A model generated the notes under the pieces. That model was given only the letters and a program-made list of their open reading frames with translations, searched no databases and was not told the origin of the DNA. From contig CALURV010000016.1 of NCBI GenBank assembly GCA_944323285.1, forward strand, positions 1-64,000: 64,000 nt of DNA, read 5' to 3'. The DNA is from Candidatus Gastranaerophilales bacterium (GTDB lineage Bacteria > Cyanobacteriota > Vampirovibrionia > Gastranaerophilales > Gastranaerophilaceae). A program made the position numbers and the translations under genes. Positions 47,047 to 55,755 of this stretch are shown here, piece after piece (position 1 is the first letter of the stretch; the number at the start of each line of letters is the position of its first letter).

Positions 47047-47594
47047 AATAAATCCTTTATATCTTTAAGTCTTGGTTGATTTCTGTCTTTTTCGCTTATT
47101 AAAGGAATATAATCTATACCCCAGTTAATATTAATATCAGGGTCATTCCATAGAATGCCCCTATCGTGTTCTTTTGAATATTCATTAGAAGCTTTATAAT
47201 TTAATTCTGCTTCATCACTCAAAACAATAAACCCATGGGCAAAGCCTTCAGGAATATATAGCATGTGTTTATTTTCTTCTGTAAGTTTTTCTCCAATCCA
47301 TTTACCAAATGTCGGAGAATTCTTTCTTATATCAACAGCCACATCAAATATTGCACCTCTTATACATCTTACAATTTTAGCTTGACCTTTTGGTGCTGCT
47401 TGGTAGTGGAGTCCTCTTAACACTCCTTTTGTTGATTTTGAATGATTATCCTGATTAAATTCATCTTTAATTCCGTTATTAACAAAATCAGATTTTTTAT
47501 AACTTTCAAGAAAAAATCCTCTTTCATCATTAAATACTTTTGGAATTATAAGTTTTACATCAGAAATATTATATTTTTTAAATTCAAATGGCAT
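47043..47594 (-). CDS. rmlC: dTDP-4-dehydrorhamnose 3,5-epimerase
   Basis: A 183-residue cupin epimerase. It has NDERGFFLESYKKSDF, FNQDNHSKSTKGVLRGLHYQ with the catalytic His, QAKIVRCIRGAIFDVAVDIR, the GFAHGFIVLSDEAELNYKA loop, and ILWNDPDININW. First gene of the rml operon, 68 bp after the exported protein gene at 47663; no terminator is seen between them, so they may share a transcript. Confidence 0.96.
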   Translation of the reverse strand: MPFEFKKYNISDVKLIIPKVFNDERGFFLESYKKSDFVNNGIKDEFNQDNHSKSTKGVLRGLHYQAAPKGQAKIVRCIRGAIFDVAVDIRKNSPTFGKWIGEKLTEENKHMLYIPEGFAHGFIVLSDEAELNYKASNEYSKEHDRGILWNDPDININWGIDYIPLISEKDRNQPRLKDIKDLL

Positions 47595-47662
47595 AAAACT
47601 CCTATCTCTTTTTACTCATTATATCAAAAATATAAATATCAAGGAGTTCTATTTATTAAAAA

Positions 47663-48439
47663 TTATTTTATTTCAAAAAGTAGATTTGTAAATTCAATAT
47701 CATCAAAATCAATAGCACTTCGTTTATACAAATTACGTCCTGTTTTTATAGTAATATTAATAAATTCAGTTCCATATAAAATTGATTTTGGAATATTAAT
47801 TTTTTGATTATCACCGTTAATTTTTATTTCAGCTATTTTATTCCCGTTACAAAATATTTCAGGCGGACTCGAATAAGATGTTTTTACTCTGGATTGCCCA
47901 AGTCTTTGTGCTTGAGGAGTATCTATTCCTATTATTGAGCCAATAGTTAAATATAAATTTTCATGTTCTTTTAATGGTTTAATTTTAAATTCTTTAGAGT
48001 AAAATGGCCCCATTGATTTTAAACTAAAATCAGATGCGTGTGCAGAATTTTGTGAAAAAGAATCATCTCCAAGATGAATCATATCAGTTTCAATAATAAT
48101 ATCTTGAGGTGTTGTTTTTTCTATCCCGACAACTATCGGAGAATTTTGATGTTCAGCACTAAGAGTCATTGATTGAGGTTTGTAGCCGTCTTTTTCAACA
48201 GACAAGATTGTTGGAGCAGTTATTTTTGTTCCCAGTTTAAAGGAACCATCTGAATTCGTTGTAGTAGAATAATTTTTTGCAGGTAATTTTATTATGGCTC
48301 CTTCTATCGGATTATTATTTTCAGCATCATAGATTTTATTTATATCAGTTCTGCTTTCTTTTTTTATTTCCCCTGTGATTACTTTGCCAAAAGATGGTAA
48401 ACCTATTATTAGTAATATTATTGTTATTATTTTTTTCAT
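47663..48439 (-). CDS. Exported protein with carboxypeptidase-regulatory-like domain
   Basis: A 258-residue protein with a signal peptide (MKKIITIILLIIGLPSFG). A CarboxypepD_reg-like beta domain follows at about 35-110 (YDAENNNPIEGAIIKLPAKN, then SDGSFKLGT, SVEKDGYKPQSM). The C-terminal 140 residues are strand-rich (FSLKSMGPFYSKEFKIKP; EIFCNGNKIAEIKINGD) and may be a carbohydrate- or protein-binding beta sandwich. No catalytic residues are visible. It lies directly upstream of the rml operon. Confidence 0.65.
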   Translation of the reverse strand: MKKIITIILLIIGLPSFGKVITGEIKKESRTDINKIYDAENNNPIEGAIIKLPAKNYSTTTNSDGSFKLGTKITAPTILSVEKDGYKPQSMTLSAEHQNSPIVVGIEKTTPQDIIIETDMIHLGDDSFSQNSAHASDFSLKSMGPFYSKEFKIKPLKEHENLYLTIGSIIGIDTPQAQRLGQSRVKTSYSSPPEIFCNGNKIAEIKINGDNQKINIPKSILYGTEFINITIKTGRNLYKRSAIDFDDIEFTNLLFEIK

Positions 48440-48556
48440 TATTTTTCAACTCTTTTTTTTGAGTTTAAAAAAGAATAATAAAAAAAATAATAGAATGTTG
48501 TTTATATCCTTTTTTCCTAAATTGACTTTGTTAGCTTTATATTATTAAATTTAATT

Positions 48557-49354
48557 ATGTTTATTAAATTTTTAAGAAAAAGAGAAAAAACAAAGCCTAT
48601 TCTAAATTATTTTTGTTTTGCTTTAGTTGAACACTGTAATTTAAATTGTAAATATTGTGATCATTTTTCGCCATTAGCTGAAAAACAATATGCAGATATA
48701 AATGTTCTAAAAAAACATTTTATAAGAATATCAAAGTTAATAGATGTTTATAATATAGGTATAATGGGCGGAGAACCTTTATTGCATCCTAATATTAATT
48801 TATTTATAAAAGTAATTAGAAAAATTTTTAAAAATTCAAAAATAAATATATATACTAATGGAATATTATTAAGAAACAAAGATGATAGTTTCTGGGAAGC
48901 TTGTTCTAAATATAAAATAGGAATAATAATAACAAAATATCCTTTAATGTTGAATTTTAAGACAATTATTAATAAAGCAAAAAATAAAAATATTCCAATT
49001 TCTTTTTATGTAACGGAAGGTGAAAACTATAGGAAAATGTATAAAATGGCATTGAATTTAGAAGGAACTCAAGATGCTTTAAAAATGCATGAAATATGTT
49101 GGAATAACAAAGGTAATTGTACATATTTTGAAAATGGCAAATTTTTCCAGTGTTCTATAGTTGGAAATATTCATAATTTTAATGATTATTTTAAAACTAA
49201 TTTAACAGTTAGTGATAAAGATTATATTGATATATATAAAATAAAAAAAGGAGAAGAAATTATAAAATTTCTGAAAAAACCAATACCTTTTTGCAAATAT
49301 TGTAATATAAATAAGAGGGAATATGGTATCCCTTTTTCAGTATCAAAAAAATAA
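48557..49354 (+). CDS. Radical SAM protein with C-terminal cysteine cluster
   Basis: A 265-residue protein with the radical SAM cluster motif C-x3-C-x2-C at residues 27, 31 and 34 (VEHCNLNCKYCDHFSPLAE). GIMGGEPLLHP near 71 and IYTNGILL follow. The C-terminal part has further Cys (EICWNNKGNCTYF, FQCSIVG, FCKYCN), as in SPASM or twitch domains that bind extra clusters. This small type is often found near surface polysaccharide genes; the substrate is unknown. It starts rightward next to the leftward exported-protein/rml genes. Its sequence is even richer in A/T than its neighbours. Confidence 0.8.
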   Translation: MFIKFLRKREKTKPILNYFCFALVEHCNLNCKYCDHFSPLAEKQYADINVLKKHFIRISKLIDVYNIGIMGGEPLLHPNINLFIKVIRKIFKNSKINIYTNGILLRNKDDSFWEACSKYKIGIIITKYPLMLNFKTIINKAKNKNIPISFYVTEGENYRKMYKMALNLEGTQDALKMHEICWNNKGNCTYFENGKFFQCSIVGNIHNFNDYFKTNLTVSDKDYIDIYKIKKGEEIIKFLKKPIPFCKYCNINKREYGIPFSVSKK

Positions 49355-49376
49355 ATTACAGAATGGAGTTATATAA

Positions 49377-49955
49377 ATGAAAGCAGTTGCGATTAATGGA
49401 AGCCCGAGAAAAGGCGGCAATACTGAAATTATGTTAAAAAAAGTGTTAGAAACTTTGGAAAAACATAATGTAGAAACAAAATTTATACAAATAGGCGGTC
49501 AAAATATTCATGGATGCCGCGGATGTTGGGCTTGCAGGAAAAATCAGAACAAAAAATGCGTATTTAATGATGATATATTAAATAAAATATTAGAAGATGT
49601 TTATAGTGCTGATGTTATAATACTTGGAACGCCTTCTTATTTTTCAGATATGACTCCGGAAATGAAAGCTTTTATTGACAGAGTTGGTGTTGTTGCTTTA
49701 AGTAACGGTAAATTATTGAAACATAAAATAGGTGCTGGAATTATTGCCCAAAGAAGAGGCGGGGGAACTTCTATTCAAGCCTCTTTAAATCATATGTTTT
49801 TAATGTCTGAGATGATAATTCCCGGCTCTACTTATTGGAATCTTGGATTTGGTAAAGATAAGGGTGAAATTTCTGATGATGTAGAAGCTATGGAAAATAT
49901 GGTGAATCTTGGTGAAAATATTTTTTGGTTATTAGATAAAATGAAAAATAATTGA
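49377..49955 (+). CDS. Iron-sulfur flavoprotein / NADPH-dependent FMN reductase family
   Basis: A 192-residue flavodoxin-fold protein. The FMN phosphate loop is NGSPRKGGNTEIML near residue 8, followed by the cysteine motif HGCRGCWACRKNQNKKC (near 46-62), as in iron-sulfur flavoproteins. IILGTPSYFSDMTPEMKAF contacts the flavin. These proteins move electrons in anaerobes and some reduce oxygen or quinones. It lies 22 bp after the radical SAM gene and ahead of the oxygen-defence genes, fitting a redox role. Confidence 0.85.
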   Translation: MKAVAINGSPRKGGNTEIMLKKVLETLEKHNVETKFIQIGGQNIHGCRGCWACRKNQNKKCVFNDDILNKILEDVYSADVIILGTPSYFSDMTPEMKAFIDRVGVVALSNGKLLKHKIGAGIIAQRRGGGTSIQASLNHMFLMSEMIIPGSTYWNLGFGKDKGEISDDVEAMENMVNLGENIFWLLDKMKNN

Positions 49956-50015
49956 GTATTTTAATATTGAGTACGACTTGATATAAAAGTACGATACTCG
50001 AATAATTTTTATATA
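49953..50015. repeat. Imperfect palindrome related to the dispersed repeat's second hairpin
   Basis: TTGAGTACGACTT (49967-49979), a short spacer, then AAGTACGATACTCGAA (49987-50002). The outer GAGTAC and CGATACT ends match those of repeat copies 1 and 2 (GAGTAC...CGATACTAG) but the stem sequence differs. It lies after the flavoprotein stop and may act as a weak terminator. Confidence 0.4.
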
Positions 50016-50095
50016 AGATGTTACATTTCTTAATGTAATTTAAAATAAAGATGAATTTATTTTTAAATTAATACATAATAGATTTAAACTTAAAA

Positions 50096-50110
50096 TGATA
50101 ATAGGTATCA
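50096..50110. promoter_or_regulatory. Fur/PerR-type box upstream of the regulator gene
   Basis: TGATAATAGGTATCA is an inverted repeat (TGATA / TATCA) that matches the 7-1-7 Fur-family consensus TGATAATNATTATCA at 12 of 14 positions. It ends 7 bp before the start of the Fur-family gene, in the ribosome-binding region, which suggests autoregulation. Confidence 0.6.
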
Positions 50111-50117
50111 ATTATTT

Positions 50118-50498
50118 ATGAATTATTCAAGACAAAGGGAAGTTATATTAGATACATTAGAGCGAAATGCTATTCATCCTACAGCAGAAAAGTTAATGGA
50201 AGTTATAAAAGAAGAAAATCCTGATTCAAATATAGGGATAGCTACTGTATATAGAAATTTAAGAAAGTTAGCGGATGCAGGCATAATAAAAAGAATTGAA
50301 GGGCTTGAGGATGCAGAGCATTTTGACCATAATACGCATACACATTATCATTTTATATGTAATAAGTGTAAAAAGGTATTTGATATAGATGAAGATATTG
50401 CAGATGGTATTATTGAAAAAACCACACAAAAAACAGGTTTTGCAATTACTGATTATGATATTGTTTTTAAAGGTATTTGTAAAAACTGTATAGATTAA
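50118..50498 (+). CDS. Fur family regulator, PerR-like
   Basis: A 126-residue metal-dependent repressor. The winged helix has NYSRQREVILDTLERNAIHP, then NIGIATVYRNLRKLADAGI. The dimerisation part has EHFDHNTHTHYHFICNKCKK with the regulatory metal ligands, and a structural zinc site from CNKC and CKNC. Sequence and neighbours (rubredoxin, flavodiiron protein) favour PerR, the peroxide sensor, over Fur; the choice cannot be made firmly by eye. It is followed 70 bp later by rubredoxin and a Fur-type box lies just upstream. Confidence 0.88.
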   Translation: MNYSRQREVILDTLERNAIHPTAEKLMEVIKEENPDSNIGIATVYRNLRKLADAGIIKRIEGLEDAEHFDHNTHTHYHFICNKCKKVFDIDEDIADGIIEKTTQKTGFAITDYDIVFKGICKNCID

Positions 50499-50502
50499 TT
50501 AA

Positions 50503-50517
50503 TTGTATTATTGATAA
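50503..50517. promoter_or_regulatory. Weak PerR-like box before rubredoxin
   Basis: TTGTATTATTGATAA matches the PerR consensus TTATAATNATTATAA at 10 of 14 positions, about 50 bp upstream of the rubredoxin start. In such A/T-rich DNA chance matches are common. Confidence 0.3.
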
Positions 50518-50568
50518 CTTTGATACTAAATGTTATTCTCAATATTGTAGATAGAAGGAGAAAAATAT

Positions 50569-50709
50569 ATGGAAAACTATATTTGCACAGTATGTCATTA
50601 TGTGTATGATCCGGCAGAAAATGGTAATGTGGCATTCGAAGATTTACCGGATGATTATGTATGTCCATTATGCGGCGTTGGTAAAGATATGTTTGAAAAA
50701 CAACAATAA
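50569..50709 (+). CDS. Rubredoxin
   Basis: A 46-residue iron protein missed by long-frame cut-offs. It has [15 protein letters not shown], then [17 protein letters not shown], which supply the four Cys of the FeS4 site (two C-x2-C pairs). The loop between is about five residues shorter than in typical 52-54-residue rubredoxins. AGAAGGAG lies eight bases before the ATG. It should pass electrons to the flavodiiron protein encoded next. It lies between the PerR-like regulator and that enzyme. Confidence 0.92.
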   Translation: MENYICTVCHYVYDPAENGNVAFEDLPDDYVCPLCGVGKDMFEKQQ

Positions 50710-50733
50710 AATATTATTAATTATTAAATTTAC

Positions 50734-50765
50734 AACTGCCGTTTTATATTTATACGGCAGTTTTA
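50734..50765 (+). terminator. Terminator after rubredoxin
   Basis: Stem AACTGCCGT / ACGGCAGTT followed by TTTATTTAG, 25 bp after the rubredoxin stop; the flavodiiron gene may therefore depend partly on read-through or on its own promoter. Confidence 0.8.
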
Positions 50766-50800
50766 TTTAGAAAAATATATAACTAGATAGGAAAAAATAA

Positions 50801-51985
50801 ATGAAATACAAAAAGATAAAAGAAAATATATTATATGCTGGAATGAATGATGAAGACAGGTTAATTTTTGATGAACTCATTCCTTTAGATAATGGAACAA
50901 GTTATAATTCATATATTGTTATAGGCAGTGAAAAAACTGCTGTTATAGATACAATGTATCCTAAATTTACAAAAGAATACATAGCTTCTTTTGATGAAAA
51001 TGAAATAAAAAAAGTTGATTATATAATAGCAAACCATGGAGAGCAAGATCATTCGGGAAGTATTCCTGCTTTACTGGAAAAATTTCCGCAAGCAATGGTT
51101 GTTACAAATGCAGTTTGTGCAAATAACTTAAAAGAAATGCTTTTAATCCCCGATGAAAAAATAAAAATAATAAAAAATGATGAAGAATTATCATTAGGTG
51201 ATAAAACGTTGAAATTTATGATAACCCCCGGAGTTCATTGGCCGGATACTATGTTTACGTATATCAAGGAAGATAATATTATATGTACATGTGATTTTTT
51301 AGGTGCTCATTATATATTTGATGATGTTTTTGCTGTTCCTTCTAAGGAATTAGAAAAAAGTGCAAAAAAATATTTTGCAGAAATAATGATGCCATTTAGT
51401 TTTGTTTGCAGAAAATATGTAAAACAATTAAAAGACTTGAATGTAGATATGATTATGCCAAGTCATGGTCCTATACATAAGAATCCGGATTATATTTTAG
51501 ATTTATATGAAGATTGGGCAGGAGAAAAAGGTAAAAATCTTGTACTTCTTCCATATGTTTCAATGTATAAATCAACGGAAGAAATGATAGATTATTTAGC
51601 TAAAAAACTTGATGAAAAAGGAATATCATCAGTAAAATATGATATGGTAGATGGTAATTTAGGGGATTTGGCAGTTGCTTTAGTAGATGGTACAACAATA
51701 ATTTTAGGTACATCAATGGTATTAGCAGGTCCACATCCTGCAGCATTTAATACTGTATATTTGGCAAGTATATTAAAACCAAAAGCGAAAATAGCATCAT
51801 TTATAGGTTCATATGGCTGGGGCGGTAATTTATTTGGGAAAATGACAGAAATGCTAGCGCCGTTAAAAATGGATATAATTGAACCTGTATTGGTTAAAGG
51901 AAAAGCTAAAAAAGAGGATTATATTAAATTAGATAAAATGGCGGATGAAATATATTTAAAACATCATGCTTTAGGGCTTGTTTAA
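50801..51985 (+). CDS. Flavodiiron protein (rubredoxin:oxygen/NO oxidoreductase)
   Basis: A 394-residue protein. The N-terminal metallo-beta-lactamase-like domain holds the diiron ligands: ANHGEQDHSGS (H-x-E-x-D-H near residues 79-84), PGVHWPDTM, CDFLGAHYIFDD and MPSHGPIHK. The C-terminal part from about 245 is a flavodoxin domain (LLPYVSMYKSTEEMIDYLA; FIGSYGWGG). It reduces oxygen to water, or NO, with electrons from rubredoxin. It is a two-domain class A protein, with no fused rubredoxin, consistent with the separate rubredoxin gene upstream. Confidence 0.95.
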   Translation: MKYKKIKENILYAGMNDEDRLIFDELIPLDNGTSYNSYIVIGSEKTAVIDTMYPKFTKEYIASFDENEIKKVDYIIANHGEQDHSGSIPALLEKFPQAMVVTNAVCANNLKEMLLIPDEKIKIIKNDEELSLGDKTLKFMITPGVHWPDTMFTYIKEDNIICTCDFLGAHYIFDDVFAVPSKELEKSAKKYFAEIMMPFSFVCRKYVKQLKDLNVDMIMPSHGPIHKNPDYILDLYEDWAGEKGKNLVLLPYVSMYKSTEEMIDYLAKKLDEKGISSVKYDMVDGNLGDLAVALVDGTTIILGTSMVLAGPHPAAFNTVYLASILKPKAKIASFIGSYGWGGNLFGKMTEMLAPLKMDIIEPVLVKGKAKKEDYIKLDKMADEIYLKHHALGLV

Positions 51986-52002
51986 TATAGTCAGAGAAAT
52001 AT

Positions 52003-52038
52003 AAAAAAAGGAGATGTTTTTAAACATCTCCTTTTTTG
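52003..52038. terminator. Bidirectional terminator between the flavodiiron and PFOR genes
   Basis: Stem AAAAGGAGATGTTT with its complement and a tiny loop, flanked by A and T runs. It lies between two convergent genes and can serve both. Confidence 0.92.
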
Positions 52039-52055
52039 TTGTTGTTATGAATTAT

Positions 52056-55000
52056 TTATTTTAGTAATTCACCAACAGCTTTATAAACAGACATACGTTT
52101 TGCAGCATCTTTTTCAGCCTGGGCATATAAAGATTCAGCAGCATCTGGATTTGTCTTAAGTAAAGACTTATAACGACCTTCACTTCTGATGAAATCTTGA
52201 TAACTTCCTTTTGGATCTTTAGCATCCCAAGTGAATGGTACTTCATTATCCGGATTATATCTGTATAATGGGAAGTAACCTGCTTCAACTGCGCGTTTTT
52301 GTTCTGTTTGAGTTTTGCTCATATCAATACCGTGTGCAATACAAGGAGCATAAGCAAATATAATAGATGGACCATTATAAGCTTCAGCTTCTTGGAAAGC
52401 TTTTAGGGTTTGCATTCTATCGGCACCTAAAGCAACAGATGCAACATAGACATAGCCGTAAGACATACTCATTAAGCCCATATTCTTTTTATATGTCTTT
52501 TTACCGCCTGTTGCAAATTTAGCTACAGCACCTGTTGGTGTTGATTTAGAAGCTTGACCGCCTGTATTTGAATATACTTCAGTATCAAGAACTAAAATAT
52601 TAACATTTTGGTTTTGAGCTAAAACATGGTCAATACCGCCGTATCCGATATCGTTAGCCCAGCCGTCACCACCGATAATCCATATAGATTTATCTGTAAA
52701 GTAATCTTGAAGTTCTCTTACTTTAGCTAAATCAGGACATTCAACATCTTTATATTTAGCAAGTACTGCTTTTGCTTTATTTTGTGCTTCAATAGCTTCG
52801 GGTGTTTTTGAGTTGTCAAAGAAAGATATTGCATTATTAAGAGCTTCTTTTAAGTCATTTGGAGCTTTTTCATTTGCAACAACTTTTTCAACATAAGTTT
52901 TTAAAGTATCTCTGTTTTGATCAACAGCTAATCTCATACCGAAACCAAATTCAGCGTTGTCTTCGAATAATGAATTAGCCCAAGCAGGTCCTCTTCCTTC
53001 TTTTGTCGTTGTATAAGGAATTGTTGGGAAAGTACCTGAATATATTGAAGAACAACCAGTAGCATTAGCTACAATGGCATTTTCTCCAAATAATTGAGAT
53101 ACTAATTTAACATAAGGTGTTTCACCGCATCCTGCACAAGCACCTGAAAATTCAAATAACGGTTTTCTAAGCATTGCACCTTTTATTGTTTTAATAGTGT
53201 TTTTGCCCATTACATTATCAGGTAATTCATCAAAGAATTTTTCATTAACTAGTTGACCTTCTTCAGTTTCTTTTTCAATAGAAGACCAAGTTAAAGCTGG
53301 TTTTTCAGGATTTTTGTTTGCAGGACATTGATCTAAGCAAACACCGCAACCTGTACAATCTTGACAATATACTTGAACTTTGAATTTTTCACCGTGATCA
53401 TTTGGTTTTGCATCAATTGTGTTAAATGAAGCAGGAGCATCTTTTAAGTTTTCCTGATCAACTAATTTTGTTCTTATAGCAGCATGAGGACAAGCAGATG
53501 CACAAATACCGCATTGTATACAATTTTCTGAATTCCAGTGAGGAACTCTTGGTGCGATGCCTCTTTTTTCCAGACAAGCTGTGCCTGTTGGGATTACGCC
53601 GTCAACGCTCATTGCGCTAACAGGTATATCATCACCTTTTTGTCTCATAGATGGTTCTATAATTTTCTTAGCAAAATCAGATGCATTATCTGGAATTAAT
53701 TTAACATCATCTGCAGCACTAACACCATCTAAAGAAGCAGGAATTTTAACTTCTTCACAAGCATCAACAGCTGCATCAATTAATGCTATGTTCATATTTA
53801 CAACATCATCACCTTTTTTCTTAAAGGTTTTCTTTGTCATTTCCTTCATACCTTCAAGAGCTTGTTCAAAAGGAATAATGCCTGAAACTTTGAAGTAAGC
53901 AACCATCATAACTGTGTTTGCACCTTTACCTCTTAATCCGGGTTGTTTTTCAATTAATTCTTCTGCATTAATGTTGTAGAATTTGATTTTCTTATCAATA
54001 ATTGTTTTTTGCATATCTCTTGTAAGATGAGAGAATACTTCATCTTTAGACCAAGGACTGTTTAGAAGGAAAGTACCGCCTTCTTTTATTCCTTTTAATA
54101 AGTCATATCTGCCAATATATGCATGTGCAGAACAAGATACGAAATCCGGTGCTGTTATCAAATAAGTTGATTTGATTGGTTTATCACCAAATCTTAAGTG
54201 AGAAACAGTTACACCAAATGATTTTTTAGAGTCATAAGCAAAATATGCTTGTGCATCTTTATCTGTATATTGACCAATAATTTTAATTGAGTTTTTGTTA
54301 GCACCAACTGTACCGTCAGAGCCCAAGCCCCAGAACATACAATTTGTTGTGCCTTCAGGTTCTGTAACTATATGTTCTTTTACTTCTAATGATTTATGAG
54401 TTATATCATCTTCAATACCAACAGTAAAACCATGGAATCCATTATTTTCAGCATGTTTATATACAGCAAGAACCATAGAAGGTGTAAATTCTTTAGAAGA
54501 TAATCCGTAACGTCCGCCTATTATTCTTATATCTTTGTTATCGATAGCTGCAACAACATCAAGGTATAATGGTTCACCTATAGAACCTGGTTCTTTTGTT
54601 CTGTCTAAAACAGTAATACGTTTTGTAGTTTTTGGAAGTGCATCATTGAAACGTTTTACATCGAAAGGTCTGTATAGTCTGACTTTTACTAAACCATATT
54701 TAGTGCCTCTTTTTGAATTTAGGTATTCTATTGTTTCTTCGATTGTTTCACAACCGGAGCCCATAGCTACAATTACATCTGTTGCGTCAGGAGCACCGAC
54801 ATAATCAAACGGATGATATTGTCTTCCCGTAACAGCTGCAACTTTATCCATATATTCTTGAACAATGTCAGGAACAGCATTATAGTACTTGTTAACTGTT
54901 TCACGACCTTGGAAGTATACATCTGTATTTTGAGCTCCAACTTTACAAACAGGAGATTCAGGACGAAGTGCTCTTTGTCTAAATTCTTCAATATATTTAG

Positions 55001-55589
55001 GTTCAACTAACTTTGCAATATCTTCATAAGAAATTTCTTCAATTTTGTGTACTTCGTGAGAAGTTCTGAATCCATCAAAGAACTGCAAGAAAGGAACTTT
55101 TGCTTTGTATGTAGCAAGATGAGCTACTAGGGCTAAATCCATTTCTTCTTGTACAGAGTTAGCAGCTAACATTGCGTAACCTGTATTTCTGCAACCCATA
55201 ACGTCAGTATGGTCGCCGAAAATAGATAATGATTGAGCTGCTAAAGCTCTTGCTGCAACATGAATAACAGAAGGAAGCATTTCTCCGGCTACTTTATGCA
55301 TTACAGGAATCATTAATAATAGACCTTGTGATGCTGTATAGGTTGAAGTTAATGCACCTGCTGCTAATGAACCGTGAACGGCACCTGCGGCACCTGCTTC
55401 TGATTGCATCTCTGCAACTTTTACTTCTTTTCCCCAAACATTTTTCTTATGTTGTGAAGCCCATTCATCAATCCATTCACCCATTGTAGATGATGGTGTA
55501 ATAGGATAAATTGCTGATACTTCGCTTAGTGCGTATGCTATATGCGCTGCTGCGTAGTTACCATCAACTGTAATTGTTTTTTTTGGCAT
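52056..55589 (-). CDS. nifJ: Pyruvate:ferredoxin (flavodoxin) oxidoreductase
   Basis: A 1177-residue single-chain PFOR that makes acetyl-CoA, CO2 and reduced ferredoxin from pyruvate. Domain order is regular. It starts TVDGNYAAAHIAYALSEVSA with YPITPSSTMGE and has a gamma-like domain in the middle. The two-cluster ferredoxin domain has CIQCGICASACPHAAIR and CTGCGVCLDQCPANK near residues 690-760. The thiamine-binding part has CAGCGETPYVKL, GDGWANDIGYGG and EVYSNTGGQASKST. It is the main pyruvate-oxidising enzyme visible and marks an anaerobe. It stands alone. Confidence 0.97.
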   Translation of the reverse strand: MPKKTITVDGNYAAAHIAYALSEVSAIYPITPSSTMGEWIDEWASQHKKNVWGKEVKVAEMQSEAGAAGAVHGSLAAGALTSTYTASQGLLLMIPVMHKVAGEMLPSVIHVAARALAAQSLSIFGDHTDVMGCRNTGYAMLAANSVQEEMDLALVAHLATYKAKVPFLQFFDGFRTSHEVHKIEEISYEDIAKLVEPKYIEEFRQRALRPESPVCKVGAQNTDVYFQGRETVNKYYNAVPDIVQEYMDKVAAVTGRQYHPFDYVGAPDATDVIVAMGSGCETIEETIEYLNSKRGTKYGLVKVRLYRPFDVKRFNDALPKTTKRITVLDRTKEPGSIGEPLYLDVVAAIDNKDIRIIGGRYGLSSKEFTPSMVLAVYKHAENNGFHGFTVGIEDDITHKSLEVKEHIVTEPEGTTNCMFWGLGSDGTVGANKNSIKIIGQYTDKDAQAYFAYDSKKSFGVTVSHLRFGDKPIKSTYLITAPDFVSCSAHAYIGRYDLLKGIKEGGTFLLNSPWSKDEVFSHLTRDMQKTIIDKKIKFYNINAEELIEKQPGLRGKGANTVMMVAYFKVSGIIPFEQALEGMKEMTKKTFKKKGDDVVNMNIALIDAAVDACEEVKIPASLDGVSAADDVKLIPDNASDFAKKIIEPSMRQKGDDIPVSAMSVDGVIPTGTACLEKRGIAPRVPHWNSENCIQCGICASACPHAAIRTKLVDQENLKDAPASFNTIDAKPNDHGEKFKVQVYCQDCTGCGVCLDQCPANKNPEKPALTWSSIEKETEEGQLVNEKFFDELPDNVMGKNTIKTIKGAMLRKPLFEFSGACAGCGETPYVKLVSQLFGENAIVANATGCSSIYSGTFPTIPYTTTKEGRGPAWANSLFEDNAEFGFGMRLAVDQNRDTLKTYVEKVVANEKAPNDLKEALNNAISFFDNSKTPEAIEAQNKAKAVLAKYKDVECPDLAKVRELQDYFTDKSIWIIGGDGWANDIGYGGIDHVLAQNQNVNILVLDTEVYSNTGGQASKSTPTGAVAKFATGGKKTYKKNMGLMSMSYGYVYVASVALGADRMQTLKAFQEAEAYNGPSIIFAYAPCIAHGIDMSKTQTEQKRAVEAGYFPLYRYNPDNEVPFTWDAKDPKGSYQDFIRSEGRYKSLLKTNPDAAESLYAQAEKDAAKRMSVYKAVGELLK

Positions 55590-55703
55590 ATTTGTTCTAC
55601 GACCTCCATTCTCAAATTTCCTTTTGTTTACTTAATATATCTTATCACAAACATGATTTCATAATTACATAGCATGCTTTTTGAAATATTTTTTATTAAA
55701 TCT

Positions 55704-55732
55704 TTCACAAACAAGAATCTATTTGGTATGAT
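55704..55732 (+). promoter_or_regulatory. Promoter of ilvD
   Basis: TTCACA (55704-55709) and TATGAT (55727-55732) with a 17-bp spacer, each one base from consensus. The ilvD start is 24 bp later with AAAGGAGAG as ribosome binding site. Confidence 0.6.
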
Positions 55733-55755
55733 TAAAAGATAAAAGGAGAGTTATC

